DNA of 64,000 nucleotides from Azolla caroliniana. Its lineage: Eukaryota; Polypodiophyta. Below, one piece after another: positions 1-8,765 of the stretch (within the stretch, counting starts at the first letter, position 1; the number at the start of each line of letters is the position of its first letter). Below the pieces are notes generated by a model. It saw only the letters and a program-made list of their open reading frames with translations, was not told the DNA's origin and did no database searches. The DNA is taken from contig JBHGNT010000002.1 of NCBI GenBank assembly GCA_043228905.1, positions 992,001 to 1,056,000 of the forward strand, given 5' to 3'. Made by a program: the position numbers and the translations under genes.

Positions 1-1033
1 CACAGCCATGTTCACCGGCTGTGTAGGATGAGAAGTATCTACTTTCCGGGGTCAGGTGGAACGACGCTCCGGAATCGACCACCCAGGTAGTCTCATCGCC
101 GGCAATGTTTAGTTCACCTTCTTCGGTGATGAGCATGATCTCCTCTTCACTTGCCGCGAGTGCCGTCGTTCCTTTCCGGTCCTGCCCTCGCCGATCCGGA
201 CCTCTCCGGTCCGTGGCTCCCCGGTATGCACCGTTTCTCTCCGGTGACTTCTTCGAATCGGTGTCGTCGGCTCCGTTGTCTTTTCGGTAATGCCGACAAT
301 TCTTCCGGAAGTGTCCCGGCTTCCCACAGTGGAAGCATGTGGGTCTTCCTCTTGACTGCGACCGGGTCCCCGACTTCTCCCGTCTTTGCGGACTCCGGTT
401 CCATTGTCTTCCCCGTTCCGATTCGGTAAGCAGCGCCTTCGAGTCGGAGACCGGTTCTTTATCTCTCCGATGCGCTTCTTCGTTCAAAATACTTGTCTTT
501 ACCGTTTGTAGGGACAAGTTATCTTCGGTGCAGGAGGTGCTGAGAGTCACCACCAAGTTCTCCCAGCTGTCCGGCAATGTACACATCAGGATGATGGCTT
601 GCATTGCATCCTCCAACGGGAACTTGATCGCCGCAAGCTGGTTCACGAATCCCATGAACGTGCTTACGTGTTCCACCATACTCTCGCCGTCCCGGTACTT
701 GAGGTTCACTATCTTTCTCATCAGGGAGGTCCGGTTCAACGCATTCTTCCTCTCGTAGAGGCCCGACAGCTTCCTCCACATCTCATATGCGTTGGTGTCG
801 TTCGCCACGTGTTGTAGAACGCTCACGTCGACGTATTGCCGAATGGTTGCAACGGCTTTCCGGTTCAGAAGCCTCCACTCCGTCTCAAGTACCCCCTTGG
901 GTATTTCCGACCTGTCGATCGGTTCATACAGGTCCCGAACAATGAGCAAATCCTCCATCTTTATCTTCCAGTCGGCGTAGTTCTGCGCATTCAGCACCAT
1001 CATCCCCGGCTGCCCGCCGCTGCCGCCTTCCAT
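1..1033 (-). CDS. E1 copia Gag plus start of protease (partial, open to window edge)
   Basis: This is the capsid/nucleocapsid and start of protease of a Ty1/copia polyprotein, read from the ATG at 1033 to the left edge without a stop. The N-terminal Gag has the copia signature N-Y-x-x-W-K (NYADWKIKMEDLL). A CCHC zinc knuckle (CFHCGKPGHFRKNC) follows at about residue 230, in a basic R/S-rich stretch. The aspartic protease motif WVVDSGASFH lies near the left edge. The start was chosen by homology to the E2 and E8 starts, just downstream of the primer-binding site; an in-frame ATG at 1048 is possible. Integrase, RT and RNase H must lie left of the window. It is the only undamaged gag frame here, which fits E1 being a late insertion, since it sits inside the LTR of E2. 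Function is inferred from family motifs only. Confidence 0.85.
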   Translation of the reverse strand, partial: MEGGSGGQPGMMVLNAQNYADWKIKMEDLLIVRDLYEPIDRSEIPKGVLETEWRLLNRKAVATIRQYVDVSVLQHVANDTNAYEMWRKLSGLYERKNALNRTSLMRKIVNLKYRDGESMVEHVSTFMGFVNQLAAIKFPLEDAMQAIILMCTLPDSWENLVVTLSTSCTEDNLSLQTVKTSILNEEAHRRDKEPVSDSKALLTESERGRQWNRSPQRREKSGTRSQSRGRPTCFHCGKPGHFRKNCRHYRKDNGADDTDSKKSPERNGAYRGATDRRGPDRRGQDRKGTTALAASEEEIMLITEEGELNIAGDETTWVVDSGASFHLTPESRYFSSYTAGEHGC

Positions 1034-1048
1034 TTTCTGTGTTACCAT

Positions 1049-1061
1049 CGCTCTGATACCA
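1049..1061 (-). other. E1 primer-binding site (tRNA-iMet)
   Basis: On the minus strand this reads TGGTATCAGAGCG, complementary to the 3' end of plant initiator tRNA-Met. It sits three bases inside the LTR edge, the usual copia arrangement for priming minus-strand cDNA. Confidence 0.9.
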
Positions 1062-1064
1062 CTT

Positions 1065-1696
1065 TGTCGCAATTCCGTGCTCGGCCACAACCGAGGAACA
1101 GGATCGATTCACAGAAAATGGGAAATACAACAATGCACGAAAAACAATAGAGAGAAGGGTACACTGGATGTTTTTCGTGGAAAACCCTAAATGGGAAAAA
1201 CCACGGGAGTGCAAGACTCCAACTATCACTATACGCGGGAATGTACAATGGCGAGCTGTAAGGCGACGACCTTGAGCTCGCTGTCCTCGCCACAGGCGGC
1301 GGTATTACACAGAGGCGTCGACCTCTTCCTTCCTCTTTCTCTCTCACTCTCTCTCGGCTGCTCTCACTTCGCTCCCTCTTAGTGGAAATGAGCAACAACA
1401 AAAACTGTTTGCCCTAAGTCATATTTATACACATATGACTTTCGGGCTATTTACAAATATAGCCTCAAGGGCCCTTGGCAAACATATTCACAGATATGTC
1501 CCCGCATCCGGATCTCTCTCCGGGTACATACGTCATCCGGCTCCGTAACCGGGGTCTTCAGCATCCGGCTCCGTAACCGGGTACTCTTCATCCGGCTTCA
1601 TGCCGGGTACTCTTCATCATACGGTTCCGTAACAGCCTCCGGGCTTGCCGTCATTCATCTCCGGACATCCCATCCGGAGGGACCGAAATCCCAACA
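1065..1696 (-). mobile_element. E1 5' LTR (family A)
   Basis: A 632-bp LTR bounded by TG...CA. On the plus strand it begins TGTCGCAATT next to the E1 primer site and ends CCCAACA. It contains the family-A features: an AAGTCATATT-type hairpin with a TATA element (about 1416-1442), a CCGG-rich minisatellite (about 1505-1650) and a CT-rich tract near 1330-1360. It is clearly diverged from the LTRs of E2, E6 and E8. Its right border falls inside the LTR of E2, so E1 inserted into E2. The 5-bp right flank is TGTAC (1697-1701); the matching copy should lie left of the window. Confidence 0.85.
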
Positions 1697-1738
1697 TGTA
1701 CAACAGTGAGTTCATGGAGGCAACGACCTCGTGCTCAC

Positions 1739-1769
<31 letters not shown>

Positions 1770-2206
1770 GTACACAGTTACGCACTCTCTTTCTCCTTCT
1801 GTACACAACAAGAAATGACAACAACACAATAAAAGTTTTCCCTAAGTCATATTTATCCTAATATGACTTTTCGGCTATTTACAAATATAACCACGATGGA
1901 CTGTCAGAAACATATTTACGAATATGTCTCTTCATCCGGTGAGCATTCCTCACGGGGTCTGCACCATCCGGCTCTGCGTAGCCGGGTACTCCTCATCCAG
2001 TTGTCACCGGGTCTGCACCATCCGGCTCTGCGTAGCCGGGTACTCCTCATCCGGTTCTCACCGGGTCTGCAGCATCCGGCTCTCCATAGCCGGGTACACC
2101 TCATCCGGTTCTCACTGGGTCTGCACCATCCGGCTCTCCGTAGCCGAGTACTCCTCATCCGGTTCTCATTGGGTCTGCACCATCCGGAGGGACCTGTCTC
2201 CCAACA
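1697..2206 (-). mobile_element. E2 3' LTR remnant, split by E1
   Basis: The outer part of the 3' LTR of E2, ending CTCCCAACA beside the polypurine tract. It matches the E2 5' LTR (6292-6830) across the flanking hairpins and the minisatellite. A (TC)n run lies at about 1741-1769. Four 54-bp minisatellite units, each starting GGGTCTGCAC, occupy about 1959-2175. The missing inner part is expected on the far side of E1, outside the window. Confidence 0.85.
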
Positions 2207-2220
2207 AACTCCCCCTTCAC
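2207..2220 (-). other. E2 polypurine tract
   Basis: On the minus strand this reads GTGAAGGGGGAGTT, directly abutting the 3' LTR start TGTTGGGAG. It is the RNase-H-resistant primer for plus-strand synthesis. Confidence 0.85.
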
Positions 2221-3850
2221 TCCGGCATGGGGTGTCTTACTAGTTCGATCCTCTTCCGGCATGCATCCAGCTTGTCGGGTATCAGAACTTTGGTCAGCAT
2301 ATCTGACCCGTTCTCGGCCGTGTGGATCTTCGTCAGTGCGAACTCTTGGTCATCTACTCTTTCCCGGATCTAGTGATACCTTCGCTGGATATGCTTCGTC
2401 CGGGAATGGTAGGCCGCATTCTTAGCAAGGTCGATGGCACTTTGACTGTCGCAATAGAGTCGGTATTCATCTTGCCGGATACCGAGCTCGCCGATGAAGT
2501 CCTTCATCCATAATATTTCCTTGCCGGCTTCCACAACCGCCATGTACTCCACTTCCGTGGTTGACAACGCAACCGTCTTCTGCAGCCTCGACTGCCACGA
2601 AACAGCTCCCCCTGCATATGTCATTACATACCCGGATGTAGACCGGCTGGTATCCACATCAGCCGACATGTCTGAGTCGGTGAAACCGTCAAGTTGAGGT
2701 CTTCCGGAGCCGAATCAGAGACACATATTTGAAGTGCCCTTCAAATACCGAAGTATCCATTTGACCGCGTTCCAGTGCTCCTTGCTGGGATTGCTCATAA
2801 ACCGGCTCACCACTCCGACTGCGTATCCTATATCCAGTCAGGTACACACCATTGCGTACATCAAGCTCCCGACGGCAGAGGCATATGGAATCTTCATCAT
2901 ATCCGCCTTCTCTGCTTTCGTCTTCGGGCTTTGCTTACCGGATAGCCTGCAGTTTGCCGGAAGTGTCGATCCGACTGGTTTCGCATCTGACATGTTGAAC
3001 CGGTGAAGCACCTTTGTCACGTACTTCTCCTGTGACAGTCATAATTGCTTCTTTGACAAGTCCCGGATAATATGCATCCCCAGCATCTGTCTTGCCGGAC
3101 CCAAGTCTTTCATTGAGAAGGTCCGGTTGAGGGCCTTCTTCAGCATCCGTATTTTGACTTGGTCCCGTCCGACAATCAACATGTCATCCACGTACAGAAG
3201 GAGTATCAGGAAGTCGCCTCCTTCGAACTTCTTCACGGTACCATTGTCGGGGAGCCTGCTTCAGTCTGTACAGGCTTTTCTTCAACCGGACCTTCATCTC
3301 AATGAAGGTCCGGTTGAGGGCCTTCTTCAGCATCCGTATTTTGACTTGGTCCCGTCCGACAATCAACATGTCATCCACGTACAGAAGGAGTATCAGGAAG
3401 TCGCCTCCTTCGAACTTCTTCACGGTACCATTGTCGGGGAGCCTGCTTCAGTCCGTACAGGCTTTTCTTCAACCGGCATACCAGGTGCTCCTTCCCTTTC
3501 TCCACGAATACTTCCGATTGCTGCATGTAGATCTCCTCTTTGAGGTCGCCGTGAAGTAATGCCGTCTTCACATCCAGCTGTTCTACCTCGAGGTTCATGC
3601 TTGCCGCTATACTCAACACCGTCCGGATGGAGGTCATCTTTACTACTAGGGCAAATATCTTGTCAAAGTCCACGCCCTTCGTCTGCTGGAACCCCTTCAC
3701 CACGATCCTGGCTTTGTATCTCGGGGGGTTGCCGGCATCTCCCGGTTTCAACTTGTACACCCACTTGTTTCGGAGTGCCCGCTTTCCTTTCGACAACTCC
3801 ACCAATTCGTACGTATGGTTCTCATGCAAGGAATCCATCTCGTCCTGCAT
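2210..3850 (-). pseudogene. E2 reverse transcriptase and RNase H (damaged)
   Basis: Fragments of the copia RT and RNase H. N-terminal RT (3371-3850) has LRNKWVYKLK, KARIVVKGF, QLDVKTALLHGDL and [13 protein letters not shown]. The catalytic LLLYVDDMLIVGRD block (3039-3236) occurs twice because of a tandem duplication. The connection region is at 2838-3020. RNase H (2370-2669) shows STSGYVMTYAGGAVSW, ALSTTEVEYMA and YCDSQSAIDLAKNAAYHSRTKHI. Compared with the E8 copy, about 66 bp between the QWYRK and FEGGDF segments are missing, with stops and frame changes around it. It is not expected to make an enzyme. Confidence 0.85.
3121..3476. repeat. 187-bp tandem duplication inside E2 RT
   Basis: The block starting GTCCGGTTGAGGGCC at 3121 recurs at 3308 with an offset of 187 bp. 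The two copies match almost perfectly for about 170 bp, up to 3289 and 3476. A short unrelated stretch (3290-3306) fills the junction. Both copies share the same internal deletion relative to E8. Confidence 0.9.
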
Positions 3851-3952
3851 GGCACTTAACCATTTGCGGCTGTGGGTGTCATCCTTCGCTTCTTCGAAGC
3901 TTTCTGGCTCCCCCTCATCGGTCAGCAGAACATGCTCTGCATTCGGAAATCT

Positions 3953-5058
3953 CTAGGGGGCCCTTCTCTCTCTGAGAGGATATCTCCGTCTTCGGGCTTC
4001 GGTAACCGGCTCCTCCATTTGCTCTTCATTCGAATCCGATTCGGGGTCTTGGCCGGTTCCGGATTCGGCTTCCTCTACTTCTTCTTCAGCCTGTTCGGTA
4101 TCCTCACCGTATCCGGCTGGTTCTTCGAGTGCTAACCGTTCTCTCGCCGGTTGGGTCTGCTCATCGTAGAGTCTATCCTTACCGGTCGACTCGGAGTTCA
4201 TTATCTTCTTCTCCGACTCCCAGTCGGCGAGCGTCTTGTCCTCCATGAAGATAATATCTCGACTTCGGAATACCTTCTTGTCGACCAGGTCCCACACTCG
4301 GTAGCCGAACTCATCGTCACCGTAACCAAGGAATATGCATGGCCGGGTCTTTGGATCTAACTTTCCTCTCCGGTCCTTAGCTACATGCACGTACGCGAGA
4401 CACCTGAACACCTTCAGATGCCGGTAGGACACTTCCTTACCGGTCCATACTCTCTGTCGCATGTCTCCTTTGTCTTCAACGGTGTGGCCCACAACTTCCG
4501 GCTGTAGTCATCTATGAACGTCACGAAGTACTGCGCTCCGGCATGTGACTTCGTGTCTACTTGACACACATCCGTATGCACCAACTCCAGTGGTGCATTA
4601 CGTCTCATCGGTGGCCTTGGTCGGAAAGAGGTCCGGTTTTGCTTATCGGCCAGACAATCAATGCACTTCTCCAAGTGCATGTTCTTCACTGGAATGAGGT
4701 TGTCGTCTGCAACCCTCTTCATCCCCTTCTCACTCATGTGACATAGTCTCTTGTGCCACAACTCACCAGTAGTGTCGGATGCCACGTTCACTTCTTCCGG
4801 ACATAACCGGGCATTCATCAGGTACAGTGTGTTGACCTTCCGGGCCTGAGCCACAATCAGGCTCCCTTTGCTGAACTTCATGACACCGTTCCGGATGCTA
4901 CCCGTGTAGCCTTCATCATCTAGCCGACCGGCTGATATCAGGTTCAGATGAACCTCCGGAACGTGTCGGACATCCTTCAGCAGCAACTTGCATCCGGTAG
5001 GTGTTGACAGCCACATGTCTCCTATGCCGACAATTCGACATATACCTTCATTCCCCAT
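3953..5058 (-). pseudogene. E2 integrase with deleted catalytic core
   Basis: The integrase region in two frames. The first (4414-5058) carries the HHCC zinc-binding domain (LWHKRLCHMSEKGMKR, then CIDCLADKQ) and the first catalytic Asp context (LVHTDVC, FVTFIDDYSRKLW). The second (3953-4492) carries the C-terminal domain (VWTGKEVSYRHLKVF, IFLGYGDDEFGYRVWD, KVFRSRDIIF) and the acidic linker to RT. Between them about 320 bp present in E8 are absent, including the second Asp (RADNGGDY) and the Glu-containing region. The join also shifts frame. This copy therefore cannot encode a working integrase. Confidence 0.85.
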
Positions 5059-5074
5059 CCGGACACAGCCGTGA

Positions 5075-6064
5075 TCACCGGCTGAGTAGGATGAAAAGCA
5101 TTTTCCGGTCCGGGGTAAGGTGGAACGACGCTCCGGAGTCGACCACCCAAGTCATCTCGTCGCCGGCAAGGTTTATCTCACTCTCCTCGGTGATGAGCAT
5201 CAACTCCTCTTCACTTGCCGCGATTGCCGTCGTCCCCTTCCGGTCCGGCCCCCTCCGGTCTTTACCGTTCCGGTCCGGGGTCCGCTTAGAATCGGTACCG
5301 TCGGTTTCCTTGTCTTTTCGGAAATGCCGACAGTTCTTTTGGAAGTGTCCCGGCTTGCCGCAATAGAAGCAAGTAGGCCTCCCCCTTGACTTTGACCGTG
5401 TCCCCGACTTCTCCCGGTTCTGGGGACTACAGTTTCTATGTCTTCCGCGTTCTGATTCGGTAAGGAGCGCTTTGGAGTCGGAGCTCGTATCTTTATCTTT
5501 CCGACGCGCCTCCTCATCTAGCAAGCTCGACTTTACTCTTGCTAGGGATAACCGTTTTCCTTCTGGCCCGACGTTGCCCAAAGTGACAACCAGCGTCTCC
5601 CAGCTATCCGGGAGGGAACCGAGTAGGATTAATGCTAGTATCTCATCGGCCAGAGGTACTTCCAATGAAGTTGCTTGGTGGATCAGCCCCTGGAAGGCAT
5701 TCATGTGCTCCGCTATGCTGGAGCCATCTTGGTACCGGAGTCTTACTAGCTTCTGGAATACCGAAACCTGATTAACAACATTTTTGTTTTGAAACATTAT
5801 GCCGATCTTCTCCCAGAGCTCGTGAGCCTTGCTCTCTTTATTGAAGGTGTTGTACAGGCTCATGTCGATGAAGCACCGTATGTACGCCGTTGTCTTCATG
5901 TGCATCACCTCCCATATTGTGGCGTCGATCTTGTCCGGTCTCTTGTCCCCGAATTGAACCGATAACCAAAGATCTTTAACCATGAGCATGTCCCTAATCT
6001 TCGACTTCCACACTGAATAGTTGGAGCCGGTGAGCTTGAACATGCCGCCAAACGATTCGTCCAT
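5075..6064 (-). pseudogene. E2 Gag and protease N-terminus
   Basis: A 329-residue frame starting MDESFGGMFKLTGSNYSVWK. It contains the copia Gag core (KNVVNQVSVFQKLVRLRY, GSLPDSWETLVVTLGN), a CCHC knuckle (CFYCGKPGHFQKNC) at about residue 233, a basic R/G/D-rich stretch and the protease motif WVVDSGASFHLTPDRK near the end. A frameshift just after the protease active site ends the frame early, and the pol sequence continues in another frame at 5058. The start lies about 15 bases inside the primer site, as in E8. Confidence 0.8.
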
Positions 6065-6078
6065 TTTCTGTGTCGTTT

Positions 6079-6091
6079 CGCTCTGATACCA
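6079..6091 (-). other. E2 primer-binding site (tRNA-iMet)
   Basis: TGGTATCAGAGCG on the minus strand, two bases inside the 5' LTR edge. Confidence 0.9.
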
Positions 6092-6093
6092 AT

Positions 6094-6830
6094 TGACGGG
6101 AACTCAACGCTCCTTATGCACAACGCTCGGCCACAACCGAGTTTAGAATCATACACAGAAAACAGGAAACGGAAAACACGCGACACAAAGGAGAAGAAAA
6201 AATGTACACAGGATGTTTACGTGGAAAACCCAAACTAAGGGTAAAAAACCATGGCAGCCCACAAGCTGCAAACTATCACTATGTTAGAGTGTACAACAGT
6301 GAGTTCATGGAGGCAACGACCTCGTGCTCACGATCCTCGCCACAGGCGGCGGTTACAACAGAGGCAACGACCTCTTTCTCTCTCTCTCTCTCTGTACACA
6401 GTTACGCACTCTCTTTCTCCTTCTGTACACAACAAGAAATGACAACAACACAATAAAAGTTTGCCCTAAGTCATATTTATACTAATATGACTTTTCAGCT
6501 ATTTACAAATATAGCCACGATGGACTCTCAGAAACATATTTACGAATATGTGTCTTCATCCGGTGAGCATTCCTCACTGGGTCTGCACCATCCGGCTCTC
6601 CGTAGTCGGGTACTCCTCATCCGGTTCTCACCGGGTCTGCAGCATCCAGCTCTCCATAGCCGGGTACTCCTCATCCGGGTCTCACCAGGTCTGCACCATC
6701 CGGCTCTCCGTAGCCGGGTACTCCTCATCCGGTTCTCACCAGGTCTGCACCATCCGGCTCTCCGTAGCCGGGTACTCCTCATCCAGTTCTCACCGGGTTT
6801 GCACCATCCGGAGGGACCTGTCTCCCAACA
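6094..6830 (-). mobile_element. E2 5' LTR (family A)
   Basis: A 737-bp LTR. On the plus strand it begins TGACGGGAACTC and ends CTCCCAACA. It carries a CT-rich tract (about 6369-6392), the TATA-bearing hairpin AAGTCATATT...AATATGACTT (about 6469-6494), two further short hairpins, and four 54-bp minisatellite units (about 6582-6800). It interrupts the RT of E3 directly after a W-N-A-K motif. Confidence 0.9.
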
Positions 6831-7806
6831 CTTCGCATTCCAAGCTCGGGGGGCTTGTTTGAGACCGTAAAGCAACTTCTTGAGCCGGCACACTGCCGAC
6901 TTGTTCATCTCCAACTGAAAACCGGGAGGTTGGAACATATAAACCCATTCTTCAAGGTCACCTTGAAGAAACACATTCTTCACGTCCATCTGGTGAAGAT
7001 GCCACCCTCTTGCCGCAACAACTACCAGTACCACATGAACCGTCGTCATCTTCGCTATCGGGGCGAAGGTCTCATTGTAATCGATTCCCTCGGTCTGTGC
7101 GTATCCCTTCGCCACTAACCGGGCCTTGTACCGGTTAACCAAACCATCGGCATTGTACTTTACCTTGTACACCCATTTGCAACCCATCGGTTTACACTGT
7201 CAGGGAGGGTCAACGAGGTCCCATGTGTCGTTGGCATCTAGTGCTCGCATTTCTTCCTCCATAGCGGCACACCAATTTGCGTCCTTTGTCGCTTTTGCAT
7301 AGCTCTCCGGCTCATGCACTTCCGCCACCTTAGTCATGAATGCATAATGATGCGCCATGTACTCATTGTACCCGTACCGTGTAACGGGGTTCTTCAGGCG
7401 GGAAGACCGGCGTAACTTGGTATTACCCGGTTTGGGGGCCTTCTTGGCGAGGTTGGACTTCGTTCCCGAGGATCCGCCTTCATCCTTCCCAGAGTCAGAT
7501 TCACTCCGATCCGACTCAACATTGCCGGTTTCGTATCCCGGCATCTTCTTCTTCCCCTTCTCTTTGTGCGTGAACCGTCTCCTCAGTTCCTTGCGCGGGG
7601 AGAGCACGGGAGAGTCTCCACTACTCGCCGGTTCCTCATCCGACTGGTCATCCCGACTCAGCCGCTCATTCGGTCCACTTAGCCGGAATGAGATCGGACT
7701 CTCTTCTAGTGCCGAAGTCTTCATCTTCTACCTAGGCCTCCTCAGAATCACTAGCCTCATCTTCCAGAATCGGGTCTTCGTCGGGAGTTGGAGTTGGTAA
7801 GGGGTA
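6831..7806 (-). pseudogene. E3: family-B copia pol fragment (integrase/RT linker and N-terminal RT)
   Basis: A minus-strand piece of a second copia lineage. 7200-7724 encodes the S/D/K-rich linker after integrase and the start of RT (RRSSRLKNPVTRYGYNEYMAHHY, WCAAMEEEMRAL). 6831-7187 encodes RT motifs ([53 protein letters not shown]). Both parts are in the same frame, separated by one TGA at 7197-7199 where E4 has an arginine codon. The 3' part continues left of the window beyond E2. Its 5' side was cut by insertion of E4 at 7806. It closely parallels E4 10140-10577. Confidence 0.85.
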
Positions 7807-8217
7807 TGTAAAAAGTAACGTGCAGAAGCAGGTATAAAGACCAAACAGAAGGAAGAAAGACTCAAGTTTAATGGAGAGCTTGAGCTTACGCAGTATACGC
7901 GGGAGAGACAAAGAGAGTGAGAGAGAAAACACAAGAACTGTATTCAACAAAAACAATCTCAATACTCGACTCTATGTTACATATGTGTGTTCAATGAACA
8001 CTTTTATACAGGTCCTAGAAGGACTGACTGAAGTACTGACAGTACTTCAATGCTCATTAAGAGCTCCTACACTAACTCCCAAATATATTCCTCACGGAAT
8101 ATCTTTCCTAACGACCTCCCGGTTTACGCACCGATCCGGCCCTACTGATCGGTCCCAACCGATTCGGTCCTCGGCTTCTTCAGCCGATCTGGCCGATGTT
8201 GAGCTTGTCTCTCAACA
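7807..8217 (-). mobile_element. E4 3' LTR
   Basis: On the plus strand it starts TGTAAAAAGTAACG and ends CTCTCAACA. A minus-strand TATA element (TATAAAAG, 8001-8008) lies between two perfect hairpins: GAAGTACT-GAC-AGTACTTC (8030-8048) and GTGTTCA-A-TGAACAC (7987-8001). Confidence 0.9.
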
Positions 8218-8765
8218 CTCCCCCTCAAGCTCAACTTGAGGCTCTTCGGGATCTTCGGGCTCACAGCTCCGGTTCCTCCTGGCTTCACGCCTCGCTTGCG
8301 CTCCTCGACCTGTTCGACTCCACGCGCTTCGACCCTTCCGCTCGGCTTGTCTGCTCATGTGGCCCTTGTCAGCTCTTCTGCTGTTGCGGTGTTGACTCTT
8401 CTCCTGCTGCCTTTTCTTCCACTTGGGCCTCGGTTGATTCAACGTATCTGAATCAAACATCCGAACCGACTCGGCTACCTCCGATCGGTTTTCGCTCTCG
8501 TCCGAGTTGGTTGTCTCCAACTCGTCTTCGGTCTTCTCGCCCTCGGTGGCGTCATCTTCCCCATGCGTGGTTGACTTCGGCTCTCTCCTTCGGCTGCTCC
8601 CTTTCTGTCCGCTTTCGGACTTTTCTGCGGGTCCTCCCTCGGCTTCTTCAGCCAATCCGAAGTCGAACTCGACAATCGACTCGGTGTCACGGGACTCGGT
8701 GTCACGGTCTCCGCTCCTTTCCTGCTGCCTTGCTTGGTCGTTCGGGACTGTTCTCCCCCTCAAGT
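8212..8765 (-). other. E4 Pol C-terminal extension between two polypurine tracts
   Basis: RNase H of copia elements normally ends near LDVPNLRG, encoded by the polypurine tract, and the LTR follows. Here that motif and a polypurine tract occur at 8750-8765, but the frame stays open for about 180 more residues to a TGA at 8212-8214 supplied by the first bases of the LTR. A second polypurine tract (8218-8233, CTCCCCCTCAAGCTCAA on the plus strand) abuts the LTR. The extension is very rich in E, D, R, K, S and Q with no hydrophobic core visible. I recognise no domain. Confidence 0.7.

Larger units (their letters stand above)
1697..6830 (-). mobile_element. E2: Ty1/copia retrotransposon (family A, Tork/Tnt1-like), defective
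   Basis: A minus-strand element: 5' LTR (6094-6830), primer site (6079-6091), gag-protease, integrase, reverse transcriptase, RNase H, polypurine tract (2207-2220) and interrupted 3' LTR (1697-2206). Domain order GAG-PR-IN-RT-RH defines copia, and the RT and integrase wording closely resembles tobacco Tnt1. It is disabled by a deletion through the integrase core, a deletion plus tandem duplication in RT, and several frameshifts. It is inserted in the RT region of E3; the right flank CTTCG (6831-6835) is the expected target duplication. Confidence 0.9.

Noticed and set aside
1959-2175. Regularly spaced direct repeats resembling a CRISPR array
   Set aside because: Units are adjacent and degenerate with no unique spacers, lie inside plant retrotransposon LTRs, and recur in every LTR.
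1863-2243. Open frames with an 18-residue repeating protein (also 6487-6870, 11574-11954 and on the opposite strand)
   Set aside because: They are translations of the 54-bp minisatellite in the LTRs. The period is a multiple of three, so all frames stay open. Not genes.
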